DNA from: Dyadobacter sp. CY347
GTDB lineage: Bacteria; Bacteroidota; Bacteroidia; Cytophagales; Spirosomataceae
Direction of reading: 5' to 3'
Assembly (NCBI RefSeq): GCF_021502655.1
Contig: NZ_JAKFFT010000008.1
Coordinates: 62,001 to 126,000 of the forward strand
DNA: 64,000 nt
Position numbers and translations under genes: made by a program. Numbering within the stretch: position 1 is the first letter of the stretch; each line of letters starts with the position of its first letter. This document shows, one piece after another, positions 1-9,421 of the stretch. The notes under the pieces were generated by a model. That model had not been told where the DNA came from, did not search any database, and was given only the letters and a program-made list of their open reading frames with translations.

Positions 1-548
1 AAATCTTATCTTACGGCGAGGTTGAAACATTGCTACTGCGGCTTTGTAATGATCCGAAAATGCCTGCGCGCCTAACAGAAATTGATGACGAAGACGCCAA
101 AATCAGTTTGTTAAGGGCCAAATCCATCAGTACATTGATTTTCCAATGTTCGGAATTGTTCTATAATGAACAGGACGCCATTCTCAGCGGCGACTTTAAC
201 TCAGGGCTGATCGATGCAATTCAGGAGCCATATCGCTCGGTGATGAAGGACATTGTGAACATTTCTGTGAACAAAATCTATAATTACTCGTCCGTTGTTC
301 AGATCGAAGTGGCGGGTTATAAGGTGATGGGCGGCTTGCTCGAAGAATTTGTCCCGGCTTATCTCAACAACAATTCACATTATTCACGGAAGTTGGTCGA
401 CCTGATTCCTAAACAATTTATCACTTCAAAAACCGACGAATATGCTAAAATTCAAACGGTCCTGGATTTTGTTTCGGGCATGACGGATCTGTATGCAGTG
501 GAGTTATTCAGAAAAATTAAGGGTATTTCGTTCCCTTCGCTCTCCTGA
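1..548 (+). CDS. dgt: dGTPase (deoxyguanosine triphosphate triphosphohydrolase), 3' part only
   Basis: The reading frame is open to the left edge of the window, so this is the C-terminal part of a longer protein; the TTG at 30 is not a true start. The last 170 or so residues resemble the all-helical C-terminal end of bacterial dGTPases, notably the stretch EVAGYKVMGGLLEEFVPA near residue 95. Family members cleave dGTP to deoxyguanosine and triphosphate in the cytoplasm. The catalytic HD residues lie upstream of the window and cannot be checked. A stop at 546-548 is followed by about 100 bases before the next gene. Confidence 0.72.
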   Translation, partial: ILSYGEVETLLLRLCNDPKMPARLTEIDDEDAKISLLRAKSISTLIFQCSELFYNEQDAILSGDFNSGLIDAIQEPYRSVMKDIVNISVNKIYNYSSVVQIEVAGYKVMGGLLEEFVPAYLNNNSHYSRKLVDLIPKQFITSKTDEYAKIQTVLDFVSGMTDLYAVELFRKIKGISFPSLS

Positions 549-654
549 AAATGTTTTTTGAAATAGAAACTTTTGGTTAAATGTAAAATTAATTCGTCTG
601 TCAAAAGTTTTCTGTAAATTGTTGATCTAATTCATAAGCCCGATCAATCTTTTT

Positions 655-1779
655 ATGGAAATCAAACAATTGGTGTACACCAATGCCTCCTCTAACATTA
701 CATTCCCCTTTACACCCCAACTTTTTTTTGTTTTTGGAAACAGAGAACTTCTTGAAAAAAGTGACGTAATCGCCCAACTGGCAGCACTTTATCCTGAATC
801 TCTTTTTTCTGGCTGCTCCACAGCAGGCGAAATTTCAAATGTTTCGGTAAAGGACAACACCATCATTATCACTGCCATCCGCTTTGATGATACGATGGTA
901 AAAAGCTCCAAAGTTGCGCTGGAAGACATTCAATTCAGCAGCAGCGAAGCGGGCAAAAAACTCGTTTCTCAACTTCCCAAAGAAGGCCTGAAACACGTTT
1001 TTGTGGTTTCGGACGGTCTAAAAGTAAATGGCACCGACCTTGTAAAAGGCATGGCCGAAGGCCTTGGTTCCGAAGTTTCGCTTACAGGCGGACTTGCGGG
1101 TGACGGATCTCATTTCGCCAGAACGGTAATTGTTGAACCAGATGGAAACATTGCCAGTGAAACGGTGGCGGCAATCGGATTTTACGGTGAAAACCTGACG
1201 ATCGGTTTTGGCTCACGCGGCGGCTGGGACAGCTTTGGGCTGGACAGGCGCGTGACCAGATCCCGTGAAAATATATTGTTTGAAATTGACGGCGAGCCCG
1301 CGCTCGATCTGTATAAATCGTTTCTGGGCGACAAGGCCAAGGAACTGCCTGCTTCCGGGCTCCTTTTCCCGCTCAGCATGCGTGACAGTGAAGATCGTGC
1401 GCCGGTAGTGCGGACGATTTTAGGGATTAATGAAGAAGAAAAAAGCCTCACTTTCGCAGGAGACATTCCTGAGGGGTCATTTGTCCGTTTGATGAAAGCG
1501 AATAACGACAGGCTGATTAACGGTGCCGAAGAAGCCGCGCAGGCCGCTTCGGAAGGATTGAAAAACAGCCCTGAATTTGCCATTCTTGTTAGTTGTGTGG
1601 GCAGAAAACTCGTGCTTAAACAAATGGTTGAAGAAGAAGTTGAGAGCGTCTCGGATGTGCTGGGCAGCCCGGTTATTACCGGATTTTACTCCTATGGGGA
1701 GCTCGCGCCATTCAACCGCAATTCGCTTTGCGAGCTGCACAACCAGACAATGACCGTTACAACTTTCAGAGAATATTAA
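655..1779 (+). CDS. FIST domain sensory protein
   Basis: The 374-residue protein looks like a FIST N domain followed by a FIST C domain. It has no signal peptide or membrane segment. Supporting stretches are LFSGCSTAGEI near residue 52, SLTGGLAGDG near residue 143 and the end motif GFYSYGELAP near residue 343. FIST proteins are thought to bind small ligands, possibly amino acids, and pass the signal to a kinase. The stop codon lies one base before the start of the PAS histidine kinase gene, which strongly suggests co-transcription and a sensor-kinase partnership. The ligand cannot be read from the sequence. Confidence 0.85.
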   Translation: MEIKQLVYTNASSNITFPFTPQLFFVFGNRELLEKSDVIAQLAALYPESLFSGCSTAGEISNVSVKDNTIIITAIRFDDTMVKSSKVALEDIQFSSSEAGKKLVSQLPKEGLKHVFVVSDGLKVNGTDLVKGMAEGLGSEVSLTGGLAGDGSHFARTVIVEPDGNIASETVAAIGFYGENLTIGFGSRGGWDSFGLDRRVTRSRENILFEIDGEPALDLYKSFLGDKAKELPASGLLFPLSMRDSEDRAPVVRTILGINEEEKSLTFAGDIPEGSFVRLMKANNDRLINGAEEAAQAASEGLKNSPEFAILVSCVGRKLVLKQMVEEEVESVSDVLGSPVITGFYSYGELAPFNRNSLCELHNQTMTVTTFREY

Positions 1780-1780
1780 G

Positions 1781-3118
1781 ATGAACATGCCCGAACTTAC
1801 GGACGTCAATTATCACCGGTTGCTGAAACGTCAGATCCGGAAATCACTGCCTCCCCAATTAGCCGAACATCCCGATTTGCAGGACTTTTTAATGTCTGTA
1901 AATCAGGCATATACTGAATACCAGGACGATCTCGGCCGTGTGGAACTCATTTTGGAACAAAGCTCCGGCGAGCTTTTCAAAGCCAACCGCGAACTAAGCC
2001 GCATTGCCGCAGAAAAAACCGAAGAAGCTGCATTAACGAATAAAAGGCTGGAAGAAGTGGTCAGCAGCATTACCGAAGTTTTGGTGCAGCTGGATCAAAA
2101 CGGCAACATTATTTACATGAACAAAGCCTGGGAAACCATCACAGGATACACTGTAAATGAATGCATTAATAGGAACTGGATGGATTTCTTCTCCGATTCG
2201 GCTGAGGAGATCAGTGAAATGCTGCTTACGGACCGGACAACTATTCACGCTACGATCAAGATCTTCACTGCCAAAGGAAAGGAAATCTGGATAGGCGTGT
2301 CGCTGACGAGGCAATATTGCGATGACGCGCTCACAGGCTATATCGGCACATTTTCAGATGTTACCGAGCGTGTTTCGGCTGAAAAGAAATTGAAATCCTA
2401 CATGCGCGACCTGGAACGTATTAATGCGGAACTCGACCAGTTTGCCTATGTCGTAAGTCACGATTTGAAAGCGCCTTTAAGGGCGATTAACAACCTTTCG
2501 GAGTGGATTGAAGAAGATATCAGCCACTTGCTCGAAGGGGACACTTTGGATCAGTTCAAGCTGCTTCGCGGACGTGTTCACCGCATGGAGAGCCTGATCA
2601 ACGGCATTTTGTCCTATTCCCGAGCGGGCAGGATGAAGACGGTGAAAGAGCGTTTTGTGATCAGCTCTCTTTTGGATGACCTGCACGAAACATTCAACAG
2701 CAAAAAACCCGTGAGTTTTGTGTTCGACGGAAATATGGCGATGGAGCTGGAAACGGAGAAAATCACATTGACCCAAATCCTGCAAAACCTGATTTCCAAC
2801 GGCATCAAGTACAACGACAAGCCCGAAGTTGAAATAACCGTGGGCTGGACGGAAGAAGAAAGTAAATACGAATTTTACGTCCGCGACAATGGCCCGGGCA
2901 TCAGCCCCGAGTTTCACGAACGCATTTTTGTCATTTTCCAAACATTGCAGGCACGTGACGAAATCGAAAGCACCGGCGTAGGATTGGCCATTGTGAAGAA
3001 AATTCTGGATGAAAAAGGCGGCGTGATCCGTATCGAATCCACCATGACAGAAGGCACAAAATTCATTTTCACCTGGCCAAAAAAAGAAGTCAAAGAAGCA
3101 GAAGAAATCTCACTCTAA
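1781..3118 (+). CDS. PAS-domain sensor histidine kinase
   Basis: A soluble 445-residue kinase with no membrane segment. Residues 45-85 look like a coiled coil. A PAS domain follows (about 90-205, ending in the typical GYIGTFSDVTER). The HisKA box VVSHDLKAPLRAI has the phospho-accepting His near residue 227. The HATPase region carries the N box LQNLISNGIKYND and the G boxes DNGPGISPEF and STGVGLAIVKKI. This layout is common in phytochrome-like and FIST-linked kinases. The gene starts directly after the FIST stop codon, so the FIST protein is the likely input and the two downstream receiver proteins the likely outputs. Confidence 0.92.
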   Translation: MNMPELTDVNYHRLLKRQIRKSLPPQLAEHPDLQDFLMSVNQAYTEYQDDLGRVELILEQSSGELFKANRELSRIAAEKTEEAALTNKRLEEVVSSITEVLVQLDQNGNIIYMNKAWETITGYTVNECINRNWMDFFSDSAEEISEMLLTDRTTIHATIKIFTAKGKEIWIGVSLTRQYCDDALTGYIGTFSDVTERVSAEKKLKSYMRDLERINAELDQFAYVVSHDLKAPLRAINNLSEWIEEDISHLLEGDTLDQFKLLRGRVHRMESLINGILSYSRAGRMKTVKERFVISSLLDDLHETFNSKKPVSFVFDGNMAMELETEKITLTQILQNLISNGIKYNDKPEVEITVGWTEEESKYEFYVRDNGPGISPEFHERIFVIFQTLQARDEIESTGVGLAIVKKILDEKGGVIRIESTMTEGTKFIFTWPKKEVKEAEEISL

Positions 3119-3154
3119 AATAACCCTTTTCCCTAACTAGAATTTTTTACACAA

Positions 3155-3586
3155 ATGTCCCTCTTAACCCCAGTCCCCATGACCATATTATTGGTTGAAG
3201 ACGATGAAGTAGATGTAATGAATGTGAAGCGCGCATTTAAAAAGAACAACATTTCGAACCCGCTTGTTGTCGCATCCAACGGCATTGAAGCGCTGGAAGT
3301 GCTTCGCTCCGTCTCGCCCGAAAATCCCAGGCCAAGGATCGTGTTACTCGATCTTAATATGCCCAGAATGGGTGGAATTGAGTTTTTGAAAGAAATCCGC
3401 CAGGATCCGGAACTGAGTTCTTTGTCTGTTTTCGTGATGACAACTTCCAATGAGGACAGCGACAAGATTGAAGCCTTTAATCTGAATGTAGCCGGCTACA
3501 TTCTGAAACCCCTTTCAATGGACCGCTTCATTTCAGCCGTTTCTACGCTTAACAGTTACTGGACACTCTGCGAATATCCCGGATAA
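3155..3586 (+). CDS. Single-domain response regulator (CheY/Rcp1-like)
   Basis: This 143-residue protein is one receiver domain and nothing else. The acidic pair is in LLVEDDEVD, the phospho-accepting Asp is in LLDLNMPRMGG near residue 66, the Thr is in VMTTSNED, and the Lys is in ILKPLS. A second in-frame ATG at 3179 (MTILLVEDDE) is an equally plausible start. The extended loop resembles Rcp1-type regulators that pair with phytochrome-like kinases. It sits 36 bases after the PAS kinase and 28 bases before the hybrid kinase, so it probably shuttles phosphate between them. Confidence 0.9.
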   Translation: MSLLTPVPMTILLVEDDEVDVMNVKRAFKKNNISNPLVVASNGIEALEVLRSVSPENPRPRIVLLDLNMPRMGGIEFLKEIRQDPELSSLSVFVMTTSNEDSDKIEAFNLNVAGYILKPLSMDRFISAVSTLNSYWTLCEYPG

Positions 3587-3614
3587 AATCACAAAAACGC
3601 TTATTTACCCTCCT

Positions 3615-5618
3615 ATGGCACCATTAAGTATCCTTCTGGTTGAGGACGATGAGATCGACGCGATGAACCTGCTTCGTGCGATCAAGAAATCTCAGGTGGA
3701 AATCGGAGAGGTCAAAATCTGCAAATATGCCGAAGATGCGTTGCTAACCCTGGATACCTGGGTGCCGGGATGTGTGTTTCTGGATTATCAGCTGCCCAAA
3801 ACGAGCGGTTTGGAATTGCTTAAAAAGATCAAGCAAATGGTGCCGCAACTGCCCGTGATCGTACTCACTTCCCAGGGCGACGAGCGGATTGCGGTGGAAA
3901 TGATGAAGGCCGGTGCAACAGATTACTATCCCAAATCGGAGATCAATGCAGAACGGCTGACGAAGGCTTTTCATACGCTCGGGCAAATGATTGAGGTGGA
4001 GAAAGGCAGGGAAGACGCCAGGCAGGAATTGGCTGAAAAAGAGGAATTTATTAATAAAATTGCCCTCCTGTCGCCCAACATTATCTACGTCATCGACATT
4101 GAGAAATGGACCAATATCTTTCATAACAAGCAGATCTGGAAAATCCTGGGCTACTCCGAAAATGACATTGTTACTGATACGAAGAACGGCCTGAAACAGA
4201 TTATTAATAATCAGGATCAGCTTAATTTCCGTCAGCATTATCATTATATGCGGCATTATGTGAAGGACGAAGATGTGATCGAAAAGGAGTTCAGGCTGAA
4301 ACACAAGAACGGTTCGGAAGTCTGGATTATCACCCGGGAAGTGCCTTTTAAGCGAAATGAAGAAGGAAACGTGCAGGAGGTGCTCGGCACGGCGATAGAC
4401 ATTACCAGCCGAAAACAGGCCGAACAGGAACTCATACAAGCCAAACGTGACGCCGAAGAAGCAACGCGCATCAAGTCCGACTTCCTGTCGACAATGAGCC
4501 ACGAGATCCGCACGCCGATGAACGGGATTATTGGTTTTACCGATATTTTGTTAAACAGTGATTTCAAAGGACAGGATAAGGAATATTTGAAAATGATCAA
4601 AAATTCCGCTGATAACCTGCTGGTTATCCTGAACGACATTCTGGATTTCTCTAAAATTGAAGCCGGGAAATTCGGGCTGGAAAGTTTTCAGTTTGACCTG
4701 AAAGAAAAGCTGGATGTTTTGGTCAGGACATTTGATGTAAGGGCCAAGGAAAAATTGGTCAAACTGCTTTTTGAATGTGACGATGATGTCCCGCAAATCT
4801 TGCTGGGCGATGCGTATCGTTTAAACCAGATTTTGGTCAACCTGGTTGGCAATGCCATTAAGTTTACTGAAAATGGTTTTGTTAAAATTACCGTCCGTCT
4901 GGAAAAAGATTACGGCACGAATGTTGACCTAAGAATTGACGTATCCGACTCAGGTATAGGTATTTCCGAAGATAAACTAAACGACATTTTCGACAGCTTT
5001 TCACAAGCACATCACAATAACGCAACCAGGTATTTCGGCGGCACCGGGCTCGGTTTGAGCATTACCCGGAAAATTACGGAGCTAATGAATGGCACGATTT
5101 CAGCCAAAAGCAAGCTCGGAGAAGGTGCGACTTTCAGTGTTGTGCTTAATTTCGGAAAAGGGGGAATTTCGATAGAAGAAGAAAAGGCCAATGCGCCGGA
5201 GACGCTGTCACTCAAAGGTTTCCGGATCCTCGCAGCGGATGATGTTCCTGCTAACCAAATGTTACTCAAACATTTACTTCGAAAATGGGAAGCAGAATTT
5301 ACAATTTGCGGAAATGGCAGGGAAGTGCTCACCAGCCTGGATGAAGACGGTGATTATGACCTGATTTTAATGGACATTCAGATGCCTGTGATGGATGGCA
5401 TTACTGCGATGAAAACCATTCGAAGCCATTATCCAAAATACGCCAACGTTCCTGTAATTGCCTTTACAGCAGATACTTTCGCTGAGAACGCCCCTGAACT
5501 TGCATCATGCCATTTCAATGATTTTGTAACCAAACCATTTAAAGCAGAAGAACTGATCCGCGTCATTTCAAGACATCTTGCGTTCAGTAACGCTGCCCGT
5601 CCGGTGATTGTCAGCTGA
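3615..5618 (+). CDS. Hybrid histidine kinase (REC-PAS-HisKA-HATPase-REC)
   Basis: The 667-residue soluble protein has five domains. An N-terminal receiver carries Asp near 57 in FLDYQLPKTSG. A PAS/PAC domain spans about 140-265 and ends in VLGTAIDITSRKQAE. The HisKA box FLSTMSHEIRTPMNGI has His near 296. The HATPase has VNLVGNAIKFTENG, DSGIGI and GTGLGLSI. A C-terminal receiver has Asp near 587 in LILMDIQMPVMDG. A receiver at each end allows both input and output phosphotransfer. It closes the FIST signalling cluster, and its stop overlaps by 8 bases the end of the convergent oxidoreductase gene. No DNA-binding output domain is encoded nearby, so the final target is unknown. Confidence 0.93.
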   Translation: MAPLSILLVEDDEIDAMNLLRAIKKSQVEIGEVKICKYAEDALLTLDTWVPGCVFLDYQLPKTSGLELLKKIKQMVPQLPVIVLTSQGDERIAVEMMKAGATDYYPKSEINAERLTKAFHTLGQMIEVEKGREDARQELAEKEEFINKIALLSPNIIYVIDIEKWTNIFHNKQIWKILGYSENDIVTDTKNGLKQIINNQDQLNFRQHYHYMRHYVKDEDVIEKEFRLKHKNGSEVWIITREVPFKRNEEGNVQEVLGTAIDITSRKQAEQELIQAKRDAEEATRIKSDFLSTMSHEIRTPMNGIIGFTDILLNSDFKGQDKEYLKMIKNSADNLLVILNDILDFSKIEAGKFGLESFQFDLKEKLDVLVRTFDVRAKEKLVKLLFECDDDVPQILLGDAYRLNQILVNLVGNAIKFTENGFVKITVRLEKDYGTNVDLRIDVSDSGIGISEDKLNDIFDSFSQAHHNNATRYFGGTGLGLSITRKITELMNGTISAKSKLGEGATFSVVLNFGKGGISIEEEKANAPETLSLKGFRILAADDVPANQMLLKHLLRKWEAEFTICGNGREVLTSLDEDGDYDLILMDIQMPVMDGITAMKTIRSHYPKYANVPVIAFTADTFAENAPELASCHFNDFVTKPFKAEELIRVISRHLAFSNAARPVIVS

Positions 5619-7836
5619 CTTTACTCCAATCGATCTTATCGGGCGTCAGCGGAATTTCCCTCAACCTGCTTCCCGTCGCATCAAAGATCGCATTGGCAAT
5701 CGCAGCGGAAACGGGCCCCTGCGCAGCTTCTCCTGCTCCGAGCGGTTCGAGTTCCGGCCGATCTATGACAAATACTTCTGTATCAGGCACATCTTCAAAG
5801 CGAAAGATTGGATAAGTTTCCCAGGAATTGCTTTCTATGCCATCGGAACTATAATTAACCTGTTCCAACATGGTCCAACTCGCAGCCTGGATCATTCCGC
5901 CGGAAGTCTGATTGATAATGCCGTCCGGGTTAATGGCTTGTCCTGAGTCAATTACACCTGTTAATTTCACCAAACGGTAAGTTTGAGCAGCACGATCCAG
6001 CTTGACCTCCGCCTTTACAGCGAAATAGGAAGCATTGTTTTTATATTGGGCAAAAGCGAAACCTTTTCCTATGCCTGGCTCCTTTTTCAAATCCCAGCCT
6101 GTTTTTTTTACCAATGTCGTAATCACTTCCTTGGCGCGATCGTCAGTTAAATGATCCAAACGGAACTGAACAGGATCTTTTCCCGCTTTCAACGCCAGCT
6201 CGTCCATAAAGGATTCCAATGCAAAAATATTCCCGTAAGCGCCCAGGCTTCGCAGGGCAGACGTACGTAATGGGCCTTTGTAATTGTGTAAAGCAACATT
6301 TTTGGTTTCAAAATCATATAACGGAAGCGAGTTCCGATGACTTCCACCAGAAAAACCGCCGCCTTCGAACGTAAACGGCTTTTCCAGATGCTGTCCCGCA
6401 ATCAAATGTCCCGCCTTTCCGCCGGGCCGCGAACTATGCGTATCCGACCAAATGTCTGTTTGCCAGGATGTTACTTTACCCTCTGGATTGAGTTCCGCTT
6501 TAATTTTCAGCACCATTGCTGATCCGTAAGGCTCCCATTTATGTTCATCTTCCCGCATCCATTGCACCCGAACCGGCTTTCCCGGCATTTGCAAAGCCAG
6601 TAAGGCAGCATCGCCGCCCACATCATCAGCGCCATTATGCCCGTAACACCCCGCCCCCGGCACACCGATCACCCTGATTTTTTCCAATGGAAGGTTTACC
6701 AAATCGCTTATCGTACTCCGCAACGGATACACACCTTGCGTATGCGACCAAATCGTCAGTTGACCATCCTTCCAAAGCCCGATTGCACAAGAGGTGCCAA
6801 TGGAGCCATGCATTTGGTAAGGCCGTTTGTACTCCGCTTCAAGCATAACTGCGCTCTCCGAAGGTTTTTTACTTGTTTTTTTATCACCTTCAACCATTTC
6901 ACCAGCATTGCCATTTTGGACCATATCAGCATATAACTGAGCTTGCAATGGCATGATGGGCTTGCTTTCCCACTTGGCAGTCTGCTTCATTTTTTCCAGC
7001 GCCTTCATGCTCTCATATTCCTGCGAAGCAATTACTGCAGCGAAATTCCCATTCACCACCACCTTCAAAACGCCAGGTGATTTTTGAACTTGCTCCGTTG
7101 GCAGCGAAACCAAGCTGGCCTTGTAAACCGGCGGCCTCATCACGCGAGCATGCACCATATCCGGCAGGCGCAGGTCCTGTATGAAACGCGATTTCGCCGC
7201 GGCAATGTCATTAATGTCTGTCCGTTTAATGGATTTTCCAACCAGCTTGTAATCAGCCGGCTTTTTCAACTCAGACTTTTCTGAAACTTCCGCCTCGAAC
7301 CGCTTGCCCTTCACCAGGTCTTTATAGGCAATCGTTTTCTGATTTTTGTTAGATTTTACAATTCCATTCTTAACCGAAAGTTCCGCAACATTTGACCCCA
7401 ATTCCTTTGCAGCCAATGCCATAAGATACTTCCTGGCCTCAGCAGCAGCATTTCTGATCGCATTACCGCTTCCTTCAATGGATCCGCTTCCGGCTGTGTA
7501 GCGCTCGTCCTGTGTTTGGCCGGTGTCCGCAATGATAATCCGAACCTTTTTGATATCAATGTCCAGTTCTTCCGCCGCCATTTGCATTAAGGCCGTCCGG
7601 ATGCCCTGACCGAGCTCCATTTTGCCCGTTAAGACCGTCAAAATCCCGTCGGCATCAAACCGGATCCACGAGTCAATCGCTTCACGATCAGCTATTAATG
7701 TTTGTTCCGGCAAATAACATTCGTCCGGTTCAGTGGTAAATCCCAGCCCGGGCATGAGTGTAAAACCCATCAATAAATAACCCGAACCCCGAAGAAATTC
7801 GCGCCTGCCAGACTTTATATCGTTGAACTGTTTCAT
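5611..7836 (-). CDS. Molybdopterin-binding subunit of a xanthine dehydrogenase-family oxidoreductase (IorB-like)
   Basis: The 741-residue protein begins with a twin-arginine export signal (RREFLRG at residues 11-17, then a hydrophobic run), so it is expected to be folded and exported by Tat. The body matches the isoquinoline 1-oxidoreductase beta-subunit branch of the molybdenum hydroxylases: GKMELGQGIRTALMQMAAEE near 75, PGAGCYGHNGADDVGGD near 400, and the cofactor/active-site motif GAGEAAQGPV with its catalytic Glu near residue 700. Enzymes of this branch hydroxylate N-heterocycles or oxidise aldehydes. The start codon overlaps by 4 bases the stop of the 2Fe-2S subunit gene, a sign of coupled translation. 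The substrate is not predictable. Confidence 0.9.
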   Translation of the reverse strand: MKQFNDIKSGRREFLRGSGYLLMGFTLMPGLGFTTEPDECYLPEQTLIADREAIDSWIRFDADGILTVLTGKMELGQGIRTALMQMAAEELDIDIKKVRIIIADTGQTQDERYTAGSGSIEGSGNAIRNAAAEARKYLMALAAKELGSNVAELSVKNGIVKSNKNQKTIAYKDLVKGKRFEAEVSEKSELKKPADYKLVGKSIKRTDINDIAAAKSRFIQDLRLPDMVHARVMRPPVYKASLVSLPTEQVQKSPGVLKVVVNGNFAAVIASQEYESMKALEKMKQTAKWESKPIMPLQAQLYADMVQNGNAGEMVEGDKKTSKKPSESAVMLEAEYKRPYQMHGSIGTSCAIGLWKDGQLTIWSHTQGVYPLRSTISDLVNLPLEKIRVIGVPGAGCYGHNGADDVGGDAALLALQMPGKPVRVQWMREDEHKWEPYGSAMVLKIKAELNPEGKVTSWQTDIWSDTHSSRPGGKAGHLIAGQHLEKPFTFEGGGFSGGSHRNSLPLYDFETKNVALHNYKGPLRTSALRSLGAYGNIFALESFMDELALKAGKDPVQFRLDHLTDDRAKEVITTLVKKTGWDLKKEPGIGKGFAFAQYKNNASYFAVKAEVKLDRAAQTYRLVKLTGVIDSGQAINPDGIINQTSGGMIQAASWTMLEQVNYSSDGIESNSWETYPIFRFEDVPDTEVFVIDRPELEPLGAGEAAQGPVSAAIANAIFDATGSRLREIPLTPDKIDWSKVS

Positions 7837-8306
7837 CCTTTGTTCATTTTAGCCGCCGCCTTTTTCACAGCATTGATGATGCGCGTGTGTGTCCCGCAAC
7901 GGCACAAATTGCGTTGCAAAGCCTGCCGTATTTCCTGATCGGTTGGATTTTTGTTCTCTGTCAACAATGCTTTTGCGGAGATGATCATTCCGCTAATGCA
8001 ATAACCGCATTGCGCAGCCTGCTCCTCAATAAATGCTTCCTGAATGGGATCAAGGACATTATTCTTGGTCAAACCTTCCAAAGTCGTAACCTCATAAACC
8101 GCTGCCGCAGCGCCGGGAATAACGCATGAGGGTTGCGCTTTGCCGTTCAGCAGCACCATACAACTGCCACAACGCTCAATTCCGCAGCCATATTTCGGGC
8201 CGTTCAGTCTCAGGTTATTCCGTAAAAGATAAAGCAGCGGCATTTCGGGATCCACCGTAACGTGGTGGTTTTTGCCATTCACTTTAATGTTAATCAGCTC
8301 AGCCAT
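7833..8306 (-). CDS. 2Fe-2S subunit of the same molybdenum hydroxylase (IorA-like)
   Basis: A 157-residue small subunit with two iron-sulfur domains. The plant-ferredoxin-like cluster ligands are in CGIERCGSCMVLLNG with a further Cys in PSC. The C-terminal helical cluster ligands are in CGYCISGM and RNLCRCGTH. It passes electrons from the molybdenum site to an acceptor, which in this family is often a membrane cytochrome c; none is encoded adjacent. There is no signal peptide, so it is probably exported bound to the Tat-carrying large subunit. It is the first gene of a two-gene minus-strand operon; about 120 bases separate it from the divergent esterase gene. Confidence 0.92.
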   Translation of the reverse strand: MAELINIKVNGKNHHVTVDPEMPLLYLLRNNLRLNGPKYGCGIERCGSCMVLLNGKAQPSCVIPGAAAAVYEVTTLEGLTKNNVLDPIQEAFIEEQAAQCGYCISGMIISAKALLTENKNPTDQEIRQALQRNLCRCGTHTRIINAVKKAAAKMNKG

Positions 8307-8425
8307 ATTGCACTGTGTTTAGCGATCAGAATACTAAAATTAAGCCTGAGCCATCATTTAACTACTTGCTTTTAGATCTTTCAACATCCTTTCTGCGTAT
8401 GTGTTATCATAATTAGAAAGCATTT

Positions 8426-9343
8426 ATGAAAACGCAGGCGCGGATCGCACTGATACTTTTGATCATTTTGTTGGGCGCGTTTATGCTCACATTATCAGGT
8501 TGTTCTTTCAAAAGAATAACGAAGTCGAAGAATATTGTATACCAAAAAGCAGATAAAACTTCCGCGGAACAGCAACTGAATGTCTTTGCACCTAAAAAGC
8601 ATTCCGAACCTAAGAACGTTCTGATTTTCGTCCATGGCGGCAACTGGAATTCAGGTAAAAAGTCGCAGTACAACATTATCGGCGGACATTGGGCTAAGAA
8701 AGATGTTGTGACAGTGATCGTTGATTATCCGTTAAGTCCGGCTGCGGATTATGATGCTATGGCCATTTCCGTTGCTAGATCCGTGAAATGGGTGAAGGAA
8801 AATATCAGTCAGTATGGAGGAGATCCAGATAAAATATTTCTGTCAGGACATTCGGCAGGTGGCCATCTTGCGGCACTTGTAGCGCTTGACGACCATTATT
8901 TCAAAAACATAGGCCTGGAAAACCCCCTCGCAGGGCTCATCCTCATCGACGCTGCAGGGCTGGATATGCATGGTTATCTGCTGGAAGAAAAGTTTGAAAA
9001 GGGAAACACCTATCTCAACACATTCACCAACGACCCAATTACCTGGAAAAAAGCCACTCCGCTTTATCATTTGCACCAAAACATGCCCCCTATGCTCATT
9101 TACCGGGGCGGAAAAACCTATCCCTCCATCCTGAAAAGCAACGAAAAATTCATCAAAGCCCTACAAGCCTACGCCCCAAAAACGCCTTACCACATCCAAA
9201 AAAGCAAAAAGCACATTCCCATGATCACCCAATTTTTCAATCCCTGGAATGGCAGATATGAGGAGATTGTAGAGTTCATGAAAACCGCGGATAATAAGAG
9301 GAGAATGCCGCAGGATAAGCGGGAGGCGGCGGTGGGTAAGTGA
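8426..9343 (+). CDS. Alpha/beta hydrolase, carboxylesterase-like lipoprotein
   Basis: The 305-residue protein opens with a hydrophobic signal and a lipobox-like LTLSGC, so it is probably lipidated at Cys26. The hydrolase part has the oxyanion-hole motif FVHGGNWNSG near residue 73 and the nucleophile elbow LSGHSAGGHLAAL near residue 140. A late His in KKHIPMI is a candidate for the third triad member. This matches the HGG esterase/lipase group related to kynurenine formamidase and BD-FAE. Substrate unknown. The last 15 residues are charged and of low complexity. It appears to be a single gene with its own promoter region. Confidence 0.82.
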   Translation: MKTQARIALILLIILLGAFMLTLSGCSFKRITKSKNIVYQKADKTSAEQQLNVFAPKKHSEPKNVLIFVHGGNWNSGKKSQYNIIGGHWAKKDVVTVIVDYPLSPAADYDAMAISVARSVKWVKENISQYGGDPDKIFLSGHSAGGHLAALVALDDHYFKNIGLENPLAGLILIDAAGLDMHGYLLEEKFEKGNTYLNTFTNDPITWKKATPLYHLHQNMPPMLIYRGGKTYPSILKSNEKFIKALQAYAPKTPYHIQKSKKHIPMITQFFNPWNGRYEEIVEFMKTADNKRRMPQDKREAAVGK

Positions 9344-9390
9344 TAGCGCTTGATGTGGATTGCTGGTCATGAATTGCGAGGCTAATAGGC

Positions 9391-9398
9391 TATCTTTG
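9391..9398 (+). promoter_or_regulatory. Bacteroidota -7 promoter element
   Basis: TATCTTTG matches the Bacteroidota sigma-A -7 consensus TAnnTTTG. It lies 24 bases before the ATG of the Panacea-domain gene, which would give a short leader of about 15 bases. No well-placed TTG -33 element is seen. Confidence 0.5.
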
Positions 9399-9421
9399 TA
9401 ACGCATATTCACGCACAAATC

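Noticed and set aside
3744..4502. Long minus-strand open frame (252 codons)
   Set aside because: It lies fully inside the hybrid kinase gene, antisense, and its product has no recognisable motif.
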